Positions 24,261 through 31,019 of a stretch of DNA of 37,025 nt are shown here, piece after piece. Both the position numbers and the translations under genes were made by a program. The stretch covers positions 1-37,025 of the forward strand of contig JAGWZW010000032.1 in the NCBI GenBank assembly GCA_018971835.1, given 5' to 3'. Under the pieces are notes generated by a model, which was not told where the DNA came from, ran no database searches, and saw nothing but the letters and a program-made list of their open reading frames with translations. This stretch comes from Alphaproteobacteria bacterium. GTDB lineage: Bacteria; Pseudomonadota; Alphaproteobacteria; Micropepsales; Micropepsaceae. Each line of letters begins with the position of its first letter. The first letter of the stretch is position 1.

Positions 24261-25787
24261 ATGGATTCAGTTACAGAGCACGCCAAGCCGCACCAGCACA
24301 ACGAGCACGAAGGCCACGCGGCCGAGGGTGTCCAGCGCTCGGACGCCACGGCCACCAACAGCGCCAGCCAGCGGAGTTTCTACAAGTCCCGGGTGGCGAT
24401 CTATCCCAAGCTGGTTCATGGCACCTACCGCCGCCTGAAATGGCTGGTGATGATTGTCACGCTGGGCATCTATTACATCACGCCCTGGATTCGCTGGTAC
24501 CGTGGGCCGGGTATGCCCGATCAGGCAGTGCTCGTCGATTTCGCCCACGAGCGGTTCTACTTCTTCTTCATCGAGTTGTGGCCCCAGGAAGTCTATTACA
24601 TCACCGGGCTGCTGATCCTGGCCGCGCTCGGCATCTTTCTGGCATCCGCCGTGCTGGGGCGGGTGTGGTGCGGCTATGCCTGCCCGCAAACGGTGTGGAC
24701 CGATCTCTATGTCGCGGTGGAACGCTGGGTGGAGGGCGACCGCGCCGCGCGCATGCGCCTGGCGGCCGAACCGATGTCCTTTGGCAAGCTGCGCAAACGC
24801 CTGACCAAGCATTTCATCTGGCTGCTGATTGCCTTCGCCACCGGCGGCGCGCTGGTGTTCTATTGCGCAGACGCACCCACGCTGCTGCATGACCTGGTGA
24901 CGGGCAACGCCGGCACCTTTGCCTATGCCTTCATCGGCATCCTTACTTTCACCACCTATTCGCTGGCCGGGCTGATGCGCGAGCAGGTCTGCACCTATAT
25001 GTGCCCGTGGCCGCGCATCCAGGCCGCGCTGATCGACCACGAGACGCTATCGGTGCTCTACCGCAGCGATCGTGGCGAGCCGCGCGGGCCGCACAAGAAG
25101 GGCCAGCCGTGGGAAGGCCGCGGCCACTGCATCGATTGCAATCAGTGCGTGGCGGCCTGCCCGATGGGGATCGACATCCGCGACGGTGCGCAGCTCGAAT
25201 GTATCAACTGCGCGCTGTGCATCGACGCTTGCGACGAAGTCATGGAGAAGGTCGGCCTGCCCAAGCGCCTGATTGCCTACGATACCGGCGATAATATCGA
25301 GCGCCGCCTGGCCGGCCAAAAGCCGCGCTACCGTATCGTTCGCGCGCGTACGCTGCTTTATGCCGTTTTGTTGAGCGCAATCGGCTTGTTCATGCTTTAT
25401 GCGCTCGATACCCGCGCGACGATGGGGCTGGACGTGCTGCGCGACCGCAATCCGACCTTCATCGCCTTGTCGGACGGTTCGGTGCGCAATGGTTACACGC
25501 TCAAGCTGATGAATCACGCCGACCATGCGCGCGAGTTGATTCTGACCATCGAGGATCTGCGTCATCCGGCGATGACCGCCATCGGCCTGGAGGATGCAGA
25601 AAATGTCAGCTCCGTGCCGGTCGAGGTCGGGCCGGACACGGTCTATCCTTTGCGCGTGCTGGTAACGCTACCGCCTTCCGCGATCCATAGCCGCTCGATG
25701 GACATGGAGTTCATAATGAAGGATCCGAAGACGGGCGAAGAGAGCGAAGTGCATACCGTTTTTCTATCAGGAGATCTGCAGCAATGA
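24261..25787 (+). CDS. ccoG: Cytochrome c oxidase accessory protein CcoG (FixG/RdxA)
   Basis: 508 residues. Several membrane helices (for example about 53-73, 100-125, 180-200 and 218-235) surround two ferredoxin-type 4Fe-4S motifs: CIDCNQCVAACP from Cys290 and CINCALCIDAC from Cys314. Upstream CGYACPQTVW and CTYMCPWPR add further cysteines, as in other CcoG proteins. A C-terminal periplasmic Ig-like domain follows (about 385-505). CcoG is a membrane iron-sulfur protein proposed to reduce copper during cbb3 assembly. The ATG at 24261 has no adjacent ribosome binding site; see the hairpin entry. Its stop overlaps ccoH by ATGA. Confidence 0.94.
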   Translation: MDSVTEHAKPHQHNEHEGHAAEGVQRSDATATNSASQRSFYKSRVAIYPKLVHGTYRRLKWLVMIVTLGIYYITPWIRWYRGPGMPDQAVLVDFAHERFYFFFIELWPQEVYYITGLLILAALGIFLASAVLGRVWCGYACPQTVWTDLYVAVERWVEGDRAARMRLAAEPMSFGKLRKRLTKHFIWLLIAFATGGALVFYCADAPTLLHDLVTGNAGTFAYAFIGILTFTTYSLAGLMREQVCTYMCPWPRIQAALIDHETLSVLYRSDRGEPRGPHKKGQPWEGRGHCIDCNQCVAACPMGIDIRDGAQLECINCALCIDACDEVMEKVGLPKRLIAYDTGDNIERRLAGQKPRYRIVRARTLLYAVLLSAIGLFMLYALDTRATMGLDVLRDRNPTFIALSDGSVRNGYTLKLMNHADHARELILTIEDLRHPAMTAIGLEDAENVSSVPVEVGPDTVYPLRVLVTLPPSAIHSRSMDMEFIMKDPKTGEESEVHTVFLSGDLQQ

Positions 25788-26266
25788 CGCAGGAATGGAC
25801 CGGCCGTCATACCCTGGTTGCCCTTATCGGTACGTTCGCGGTGGTGCTCGGCGTCAATTTCTATTTCATCTACCAGGCCGAGGCGACTTATCCGGGCGAG
25901 GATGTGCAGCAACCCTATCTGCAGGGCATACACTACAACCAGATTATCGCGGAGCGTGAGGCCCAGGCGGCGCTGGGCTGGCACGCTACCATCGGCGCGG
26001 GGCGCGACGCCAAGGGCGATGCGGTGATCACCGTGACGATTGCGGACAAGGCTGGCGCGCCGGTCGCGCACGAAGCGATTTCCGGGCTGCTGCGCCATCC
26101 CATGAACGAGCAGCTCGATCGTCCGATCGCCTTCGTGGCGCGTGGCGACGGCACCTATGTCGGCCGCGTCTCCGGTGTCGGTGCCGGGCGCTGGGACGTC
26201 GAGGTGGAGCGCTCTACGGCGAAGGAAGCGCCCTTCACGGCGGATCGCCTGGTATGGCTGCGCTGA
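25784..26266 (+). CDS. ccoH: cbb3 oxidase assembly protein CcoH (FixH)
   Basis: 160 residues overlapping ccoG by 4 bases. One membrane helix near the start (about 10-31, LVALIGTFAVVLGVNFYFIY) is followed by a periplasmic domain with the FixH pattern (QGIHYNQIIAEREAQAALGW, and later GDGTYVGRVSGVGAGRWDVEVE). CcoH interacts with CcoNOP subcomplexes and is needed for cbb3 assembly in characterised bacteria. Its end overlaps the ccoI start by 13 bases. Confidence 0.92.
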   Translation: MTQEWTGRHTLVALIGTFAVVLGVNFYFIYQAEATYPGEDVQQPYLQGIHYNQIIAEREAQAALGWHATIGAGRDAKGDAVITVTIADKAGAPVAHEAISGLLRHPMNEQLDRPIAFVARGDGTYVGRVSGVGAGRWDVEVERSTAKEAPFTADRLVWLR

Positions 26267-28449
26267 CGGCGCCATTTCCTGCAGCAGGGGCGGATCAGTC
26301 TGCCGATCCGTCGGTCTTCGTGCGCCGCGACGGCAAGGGCGGCGCCCGTCTCGAACTCGCGGTCAAGGGCGCGCGCTGCGCCAACTGCATCGCCAAGATC
26401 GAATCCGGCCTGAAGACGATGGAGGGCGTGACCGACGCGCGGCTCAACCTCTCCACCGGCAAGCTGGCCGTCACCTGGCGCGATGCGGCACTGCCGCCCG
26501 ATGCCATCGTCAAGCGGGTTATCGATCTGGGTTACGACGCGCGGCCCTACGATCCGGAAGCCCAGCTGCGCAACGAAGATGAGGACGGCCGTTTCCTCCT
26601 GCGCTGCATGGCCGTGGCCGGTTTCGCCACGGCCAACGTCATGTTGTTGTCGATTTCGATCTGGGCCGGCGCGGGCGACATGGGCGATGCCACGCGCACG
26701 CTGTTTCACTGGATTTCCGGGCTGATCGCGATCCCGGCGGCGTTCTATGCCGGCCGGCCATTCTTCCGCTCGGCGCTGAAGAGCCTGATCGCGCGGCATG
26801 CCAACATGGATGTGCCGATCAGCCTCGCCATCATGCTGGCGCTCGGCCTCAGCATCTATCAGACCGCAGCACATGGCGAGAACGCCTATTTCGATGCCGC
26901 GGTAGCGCTGCCCTTCCTGCTGCTGATCGGCCGCTATCTCGATCACATGCTGCGGCGGCGGGCCCGTTCGGCGGCGCGCGATCTCGTGGCGATGCAGGCG
27001 GTGGTGGCCACGCGCCTGGACCAGGACGGCCATGCCCATCCCGTGATGGCGCGCGATATCGCGGTCGGCGATCTCATCCAGCTCGCCACTGGCGAGCGCG
27101 CGCCGGTGGACGGTACCATCGAGGATTTCGACACCGAGGCCGACGTTTCGCTGGTTACCGGCGAAAGCGCGCCGGTGCCGGTAACGCGGGGCAGCCTGCT
27201 CCGCGCCGGTTCGATCGTCACCGGTCGTGGCGTGCTCTTGCGCGCGGCGGCGCGGGTGGAGGATTCGCTGGTTGCGGAGCTGGCCCGGGTGGTGGAGGCC
27301 GGCCAGCAGAACCGCAGTTCCTATGTCCGGCTCGCCGACCGCGCTGCGTCGGTTTATGTGCCGGCGGTGCACGGGCTGGCGCTTACGGTGCTGGTAGGCT
27401 GGCTGATCACGGGGGCCTCGGTGCCGGTGGCGCTGACCAATGCCATCGCGCTGCTCATCATCACCTGTCCCTGTGCGCTCGGTCTGGCGGTGCCGGCGGT
27501 GCAGATCGTGGCCACGGGGCTGCTCTTCCGCCGGGGCGTCCTGGTGAAATCCGGCGATGCGCTGGAGCGGCTGGCCGAGATCGACCGCGCTGTTTTCGAC
27601 AAGACAGGAACGCTCACTATCGGCCGGCCGGTGCTGCGGATGGACGAGGTTCTGGATCCGGCCGTTCTGGCCGCTGCTGCGCGCCTGGCCCGGGTGAGCC
27701 GCCATCCGCTGGCGCGTGCGCTTTGCGTCGCCGCGGGTATCGGCCCGGTGGCCGATGGGGCGCATGAGGTTCCGGGGTTTGGTGTCGAGGCCAGCGAAGG
27801 CGCGGTGACGCGGCGCCTCGGCCGGGCAGACTGGGTGGGCGCGGCGCAGGGTGACGGCGCCTCCAGCGAATTGTGGTTCCGCGATGGCGAGGCCGCCCCG
27901 GTCCGCTTCGCCTTCGATGATCCCCTGCGGCCGGACGCCGGTCCCGCGCTCAAGGCCATCGCCGCGCGTGGTATCGAATGCGAAATGCTGTCCGGCGATC
28001 ACGCCCGCGCCGCCGGTCGGGTGGCCGGCGAGGCCGGCGTTGTCCAGTGGCGCGCAGGCGTGGACCCGAAAGAGAAGGCCGGCTATCTGGAAGCACTGGC
28101 CAGGGAAGGCCGCCGCGCGCTGATGGTGGGCGATGGGCTCAACGACGCCGCGGCGCTGGCGCTGGCACATGTCTCGATCTCGCCCGGCACCGCGGTCGAC
28201 GCCACCCAGGCCGCCGCCGACATGGTCCTGCAGGGCGATACGCTTTGGCCCATCGTCGAAGCCGTGGACGTGTCGCGCCAGGCTCGCCGCCGGGTGCTGG
28301 AGAATTTTGCCTTCGCGGCGGCCTACAATGCCATCGCCGTGCCGCTGGCCGCCGCTGGCCTGGTCACGCCCTTGATCGCGGCACTGGCTATGGCATCCTC
28401 GTCGCTGATCGTCACGCTCAACGCGCTGCGCCTGCGGGCGCGGGCCTGA
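26254..28449 (+). CDS. ccoI: Copper-exporting P1B-type ATPase CcoI (FixI/CopA2-like)
   Basis: 731 residues. An N-terminal heavy-metal-associated domain carries CANC (Cys42, Cys45). The P-type ATPase core follows, with TGES in the actuator domain, the transmembrane metal motif CPC (405-407, TCPCALGLA), the phosphorylated Asp449 in FDKTGTLTIG, the HP motif SRHPLARAL and GDGLNDAAALA. CcoI delivers copper across the membrane for assembly of the CcoN CuB site. Start at 26254 overlaps ccoH by 13 bases; no better start is seen. The CcoI role rests on its place between ccoH and ccoS; by sequence alone it is a P1B-1-type copper pump. Confidence 0.94.
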   Translation: MAALTAPFPAAGADQSADPSVFVRRDGKGGARLELAVKGARCANCIAKIESGLKTMEGVTDARLNLSTGKLAVTWRDAALPPDAIVKRVIDLGYDARPYDPEAQLRNEDEDGRFLLRCMAVAGFATANVMLLSISIWAGAGDMGDATRTLFHWISGLIAIPAAFYAGRPFFRSALKSLIARHANMDVPISLAIMLALGLSIYQTAAHGENAYFDAAVALPFLLLIGRYLDHMLRRRARSAARDLVAMQAVVATRLDQDGHAHPVMARDIAVGDLIQLATGERAPVDGTIEDFDTEADVSLVTGESAPVPVTRGSLLRAGSIVTGRGVLLRAAARVEDSLVAELARVVEAGQQNRSSYVRLADRAASVYVPAVHGLALTVLVGWLITGASVPVALTNAIALLIITCPCALGLAVPAVQIVATGLLFRRGVLVKSGDALERLAEIDRAVFDKTGTLTIGRPVLRMDEVLDPAVLAAAARLARVSRHPLARALCVAAGIGPVADGAHEVPGFGVEASEGAVTRRLGRADWVGAAQGDGASSELWFRDGEAAPVRFAFDDPLRPDAGPALKAIAARGIECEMLSGDHARAAGRVAGEAGVVQWRAGVDPKEKAGYLEALAREGRRALMVGDGLNDAAALALAHVSISPGTAVDATQAAADMVLQGDTLWPIVEAVDVSRQARRRVLENFAFAAAYNAIAVPLAAAGLVTPLIAALAMASSSLIVTLNALRLRARA

Positions 28450-28458
28450 AGGGGCGCC

Positions 28459-28644
28459 ATGAACGTCCTCGCTTATCTGATACCGGCCGCACTGCTGCTG
28501 GGCCTAGCCGGGCTGGCAGCCTTCTTCTGGAGCGTGAAAAGCGGCCAGTACGAGGATCTGGACGGCGCGGCCGCGCGCATCCTGATTGAGGATGAGGCCG
28601 ACCGCATCCCCGAACCGGATGGCAAATCCGGCTCCCGTCGCTGA
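28459..28644 (+). CDS. ccoS: cbb3 oxidase assembly protein CcoS
   Basis: 61 residues. One membrane helix (about 5-26) followed by FFWSVKSGQYEDLDGAAARIL, the highly conserved CcoS signature. AAGGGG lies 5 bases before the ATG and the gene starts 9 bases after ccoI. CcoS is needed for haem and copper insertion into cbb3 oxidase in Rhodobacter. It is the last gene of the ccoGHIS set; an FNR-type box follows 17 bases after its stop. Confidence 0.94.
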   Translation: MNVLAYLIPAALLLGLAGLAAFFWSVKSGQYEDLDGAAARILIEDEADRIPEPDGKSGSRR

Positions 28645-28661
28645 TGCCAAATGCTGCGATC

Positions 28662-28675
28662 TTGAGGTAGATCAA
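28662..28675 (+). promoter_or_regulatory. FNR/FixK-type box upstream of the DUF2892 gene
   Basis: TTGAGGTAGATCAA matches TTGA-N6-TCAA exactly. Its centre at 28668.5 predicts a start at about 28710. TATATT (28698-28703) lies exactly where the -10 element should be, so box, -10 and start agree as a class II activator promoter. Confidence 0.7.
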
Positions 28676-28694
28676 GGAGGCTTGCCTTCTGCGC

Positions 28695-28722
28695 CTTTAT
28701 ATTAGATAAAACGAATATAAAG
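28695..28722 (+). promoter_or_regulatory. AT-rich inverted-repeat operator over the DUF2892 promoter
   Basis: CTTTATATT (28695-28703) and AATATAAAG (28714-28722) form a perfect 9-base inverted repeat with a 10-base spacer. It covers the predicted -10 and start site, so a bound protein would repress. The core TATATT-N10-AATATA has the half-site spacing of the operator at the arsR promoter; the reverse complement of 28698-28719 matches 7366-7387 at 18 of 22 positions. The local SqrR/BigR-like repressor is the likely ligand. Confidence 0.7.
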
Positions 28723-28737
28723 GACCATATATGGTCC
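28722..28737. repeat. 16-base perfect palindrome in the DUF2892 leader
   Basis: GGACCATATATGGTCC reads the same on both strands. It abuts the AT-rich operator (sharing base 28722) and ends 7 bases before the AGGAGA ribosome binding site (28745-28750). It could be a third protein site or a small RNA hairpin. An ATG inside it (28731) is in frame with the DUF2892 gene but has no ribosome binding site. Confidence 0.6.
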
Positions 28738-28757
28738 GGTGCGCAGGAGAATCGCGG

Positions 28758-28961
28758 ATGAATCTCGATCGGATGGTTCTGGCTTTTGCCGGGCTGATGG
28801 TGCTGGCCAGCGTGGCGCTGACGTTGCTCTACAGCCAATGGTGGCTGCTGCTCACGGCTTTCGTCGGGCTAAATCTGCTCCAGGCCTCCTTCACCCGCTT
28901 CTGCCCCGCGGCCATGATTTTCAGGGCGCTCGGCGCCAAGGCAGGCAACGCCTTTCAATAG
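28758..28961 (+). CDS. DUF2892 (YgaP-type) small inner-membrane protein
   Basis: 67 residues from the ATG at 28758, with AGGAGA 7 bases upstream. It opens MNLDRMVLAFAGLMVLAS, has two membrane helices (about 6-27 and 29-50) and the conserved TRFCPAAMIFRALGAK end with a single Cys, which is the DUF2892 signature. This domain is often joined to, or encoded near, rhodaneses and persulfide dioxygenases, as in YgaP and the bigR operon, and is linked to sulfane-sulfur handling. Its promoter carries an FNR box and the operator shared with arsR. A strong terminator follows 14 bases after the stop, so it is a single-gene unit. Confidence 0.88.
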   Translation: MNLDRMVLAFAGLMVLASVALTLLYSQWWLLLTAFVGLNLLQASFTRFCPAAMIFRALGAKAGNAFQ

Positions 28962-28975
28962 TTCCTCCCTGACTG

Positions 28976-29018
28976 CCGCGGCGCTACCGCAATCCGGCGG
29001 ATAGCGCCGCGGGCTTTT
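28976..29018 (+). terminator. Rho-independent terminator after the DUF2892 gene
   Basis: CCGCGGCGCTA (28976-28986) and TAGCGCCGCGG (29002-29012) form a perfect 11-base-pair stem with a 15-base loop that may itself pair (CCG with CGG), followed by GCTTTTCTTTC. It separates the cco and DUF2892 genes from the convergent CBS gene. Confidence 0.9.
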
Positions 29019-29039
29019 CTTTCATTTCAAGCTCGCAGG

Positions 29040-29459
29040 TCAGGCGTGATGGGCCGCGACGGCCTGCATTACGCTGGCGCAATGCGGCGCGTCGGTCTTG
29101 TGGCAGACATCGCCCAGGCTGAGCATGCCGACCATGTGCTGCCTGTCATCGAGCACGGCGAGACGGCGGATATGCTTGCTCGTCATGGTTTCGATGGCAT
29201 TGTTCAAATCGTCGTTCTGGTGGCAGGAGAACAGGCCCTTGCTCATCACGTCGCGGGCTTGAAGCTTGGCCGGGTCACGGCCATTGGCCAGGCCGCGGCA
29301 GACGATGTCGCGGTCCGTAATCATGCCGAGATATTTGCCGTCCTCGCAGACGGGGATCGCGCCGATGTCCTGTTCGCGCATCTTCCTGGCGATGTCACCG
29401 AGATGCGTTCCGGGTTCGACGAAGGTTACACCGCTGTGCATCACTTTGCTGACTTTCAT
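29040..29459 (-). CDS. CBS-domain pair protein
   Basis: 139 residues from the ATG at 29459, which has GGAGG 5 bases upstream; longer in-frame starts lack support. Two CBS domains fill the protein (about 3-58 and 67-124): MKVSKVMHSGVTFVEPG...IPVCEDGKYLGMITDRDIV and VMSKGLFSCHQNDDLNNAIETM...LAVLDDRQHMVGMLSLGDV. CBS pairs bind adenine nucleotides and serve as energy sensors. There is no fused effector domain, so the partner is unknown. A perfect FNR-type box at 29588-29601 and a matching -10 suggest induction under low oxygen. Confidence 0.9.
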   Translation of the reverse strand: MKVSKVMHSGVTFVEPGTHLGDIARKMREQDIGAIPVCEDGKYLGMITDRDIVCRGLANGRDPAKLQARDVMSKGLFSCHQNDDLNNAIETMTSKHIRRLAVLDDRQHMVGMLSLGDVCHKTDAPHCASVMQAVAAHHA

Positions 29460-29560
29460 GACAACCTCCACCGGCTGATTGCACTGCTCCAGCACCAATG
29501 TGTCGGCCCCCATGTCCGGCCGCAATCACGGGGAACCGACAGCAGCGTAAGGGGCAACGA

Positions 29561-29601
29561 AGTCTAGGCCTTGCCGCACCTGTCGTGTTGACGGGGATCA
29601 A
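29561..29601 (-). promoter_or_regulatory. FNR/FixK-type box and -10 for the CBS gene
   Basis: TTGACGGGGATCAA (29588-29601) matches TTGA-N6-TCAA exactly. On the minus strand TAGACT (29566-29561) is placed correctly as the -10 for a start near 29553, about 94 bases before the ATG. The box overlaps the stop codon of the upstream membrane-protein gene. Confidence 0.65.
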
Positions 29602-30158
29602 CGCGCGGTCTGTGCGTCGGCTTCCAGCACGACTTCCGCCGCTGCCAGACGGCGGTAGAGATTGCGCGTGCGCGCCAGCGGCCACCAGGAATAGAGGAAG
29701 ATTTCGATTGGCCGCCAGTTCGCCACCCAGCCGAGGATCAGCAGTCCCTCGCCGACGAACCCGCCAAGTTGCCGCTCCACGATGCTGTGATGCAGCAAGG
29801 CCCGCGCCAGCGTGCAGACCGCCAGCACCGAAATCCCGATCGCGAGGGAAAGCCGGCCAATACGAAACATCTCGGAAAGCTCGCGGCCCACCATCTCGGC
29901 GCGATAGGAGAAATAGCGCGAGAGCGCCTCCCGAAGCTTCGGCGCCTTTTCGCTTTCGGCCTCGCGTTTCGGCAGGTGGATGACGAGGCGCAAGGGCCGG
30001 TTGCGCGGCAGCTCGCGCGCCCAGCCGACGATGAACTCCTCCGCGTCCTGATCCAGGTCGCGCTCGTGGAAGGGCACGGGATCGAGCGTATTGAACAGCT
30101 GCGTGATCTCGTCCACCCGAACTTCGATTGTCGCGTGTGCGAGAGTCTGCCGGGTCAT
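29598..30158 (-). CDS. Conserved hypothetical two-helix membrane protein
   Basis: 186 residues; the start overlaps the chaB stop by 4 bases (ATGA). The first 95 residues are soluble and charged (DPVPFHERDLDQDAEEFIVGWARELP). Two membrane segments follow (about 103-123 and 134-155), then the conserved-looking RPIEIFLYSWWPLARTRNLYRRLA. I do not recognise a named family. The third gene of the DUF3775-chaB operon, whose promoter region carries FNR-like sites, so a role under oxygen limitation is plausible but unproven. Confidence 0.8.
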   Translation of the reverse strand: MTRQTLAHATIEVRVDEITQLFNTLDPVPFHERDLDQDAEEFIVGWARELPRNRPLRLVIHLPKREAESEKAPKLREALSRYFSYRAEMVGRELSEMFRIGRLSLAIGISVLAVCTLARALLHHSIVERQLGGFVGEGLLILGWVANWRPIEIFLYSWWPLARTRNLYRRLAAAEVVLEADAQTAR

Positions 30159-30367
30159 GACAGGCGCGCCGTCCAGTCCCCGTCCACCTTCACATAGCGC
30201 CTTTTCACCGCCGCCCAGGCGACACGATGGGCGATTTCTTCCTGCCGCGGATCGGTGGCGTAGGATTGGTAAGCGTGGTTGAAGGCCTCACGATAGATGT
30301 CCTGCGCATGCCCGGGCAGATGACGGCGGAGCGAAAGCGGCAGCGCATCGTTGCTGGCGTAGGGCAT
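30155..30367 (-). CDS. chaB: ChaB family protein
   Basis: 70 residues. The sequence MPYASNDALPLSLRRHLPGHAQDIYREAFNHA and EEIAHRVAWAAVKRRYVK is the full ChaB fold signature. ChaB is named as a putative regulator of the ChaA cation antiporter, but that role is weakly supported and no chaA is nearby. It lies 9 bases after the DUF3775 gene and overlaps the next gene by ATGA. Confidence 0.93.
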   Translation of the reverse strand: MPYASNDALPLSLRRHLPGHAQDIYREAFNHAYQSYATDPRQEEIAHRVAWAAVKRRYVKVDGDWTARLS

Positions 30368-30376
30368 GGCCCGGCC

Positions 30377-30796
30377 TCAGGGCAGATCGCTTTCCAGCCG
30401 CTCAGGCGAATAGCCCAGCGTGGCCAGCCCGTCGGCCAGATAGTCGCCCAGCAACGGCATGCCGAGAAGGTAGGCGGCGGTGCGCTTGTTGTGCGCGCGG
30501 CGGGCTTCGGCGTGGATGCCGGGCCAGTCCTCGAGCGTGGTGTTGTCGCGGCCCAGCCAGGCCAATGCCACCAGATCGACCTGCTCATCGTCGGAAAGAT
30601 CGTCGATGAAGCTTTCGAGTTCTTCCTCGGTGGCGTCGTCGGGGTTGTCTTCCAGCACGGCGACCATCATGTCGTCGGCGGCGTTGGAGCCCTCGTCGGG
30701 ATCGGTAAGCGCATCCTTGGCATCGAACTCGCGCGCCATCAGGATGATGTAGGAAACTTTTTCCGGCGAAATGGTAAGGGCGGGATGGACAGCCAT
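30377..30796 (-). CDS. DUF3775 domain protein
   Basis: 139 residues. ALTISPEKVSYIILMAREFDAKD at the start, an acidic middle with EEELESFIDDLSDDEQVDLVALAWLGRD, and a helical end (RRAHNKRTAAYLLGMPLLGDYLADGLATLG) match DUF3775. No enzyme motif or membrane helix is seen; the function is unknown. It is the first gene of an operon with chaB and a membrane protein. Two FNR-like sites lie 54-93 bases upstream. Confidence 0.8.
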   Translation of the reverse strand: MAVHPALTISPEKVSYIILMAREFDAKDALTDPDEGSNAADDMMVAVLEDNPDDATEEELESFIDDLSDDEQVDLVALAWLGRDNTTLEDWPGIHAEARRAHNKRTAAYLLGMPLLGDYLADGLATLGYSPERLESDLP

Positions 30797-30849
30797 GTCA
30801 GGCTCCGTTTGAAATCATACAAGATTAGATCGCTACACTTCATGTACGC

Positions 30850-30889
30850 TTGATCTAAAACAAGTTGTGCTACAGTTGCGCTAGATCAA
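30850..30889 (-). promoter_or_regulatory. Two FNR-like sites upstream of the DUF3775 operon
   Basis: TTGATCTAAAACAA (30850-30863) and TTGCGCTAGATCAA (30876-30889) each match TTGA-N6-TCAA with one mismatch. Their outer halves, TTGATCTA and TAGATCAA, are an exact 8-base inverted repeat 24 bases apart. A possible minus-strand -10 is TATGAT (30819-30814); its spacing to either box is not the standard one, so the promoter assignment is tentative. Confidence 0.5.
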
Positions 30890-30946
30890 CATTTGCGTGT
30901 GTCATTGCGCTAGAAGGAACTGCGGTCGGCGCGCTGCGCAGGACCA

Positions 30947-31007
30947 GAGCGGCAAAAACCCAGAGACATCCGGCGAGCCCCTCCCTCGTCTCGGGTTTTT
31001 GCCGCTC
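30947..31007. terminator. Bidirectional terminator after the Pat-like gene
   Basis: GAGCGGCAAAAACCC (30947-30961) pairs perfectly with GGGTTTTTGCCGCTC (30993-31007), and GAGAC (30963-30967) with GTCTC (30988-30992), with one bulged A. The A5 and T5 tracts flanking the GC core make a terminator on either strand. It closes the minus-strand operon that ends at 31020 and insulates the DUF3775 promoter. Confidence 0.88.
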
Positions 31008-31019
31008 GCTATTCATCGT

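Noticed and set aside
26155..28170. 671-codon minus-strand frame opposite ccoI
   Set aside because: The plus strand encodes all P-type ATPase motifs; the opposite frame has none and no start signal.
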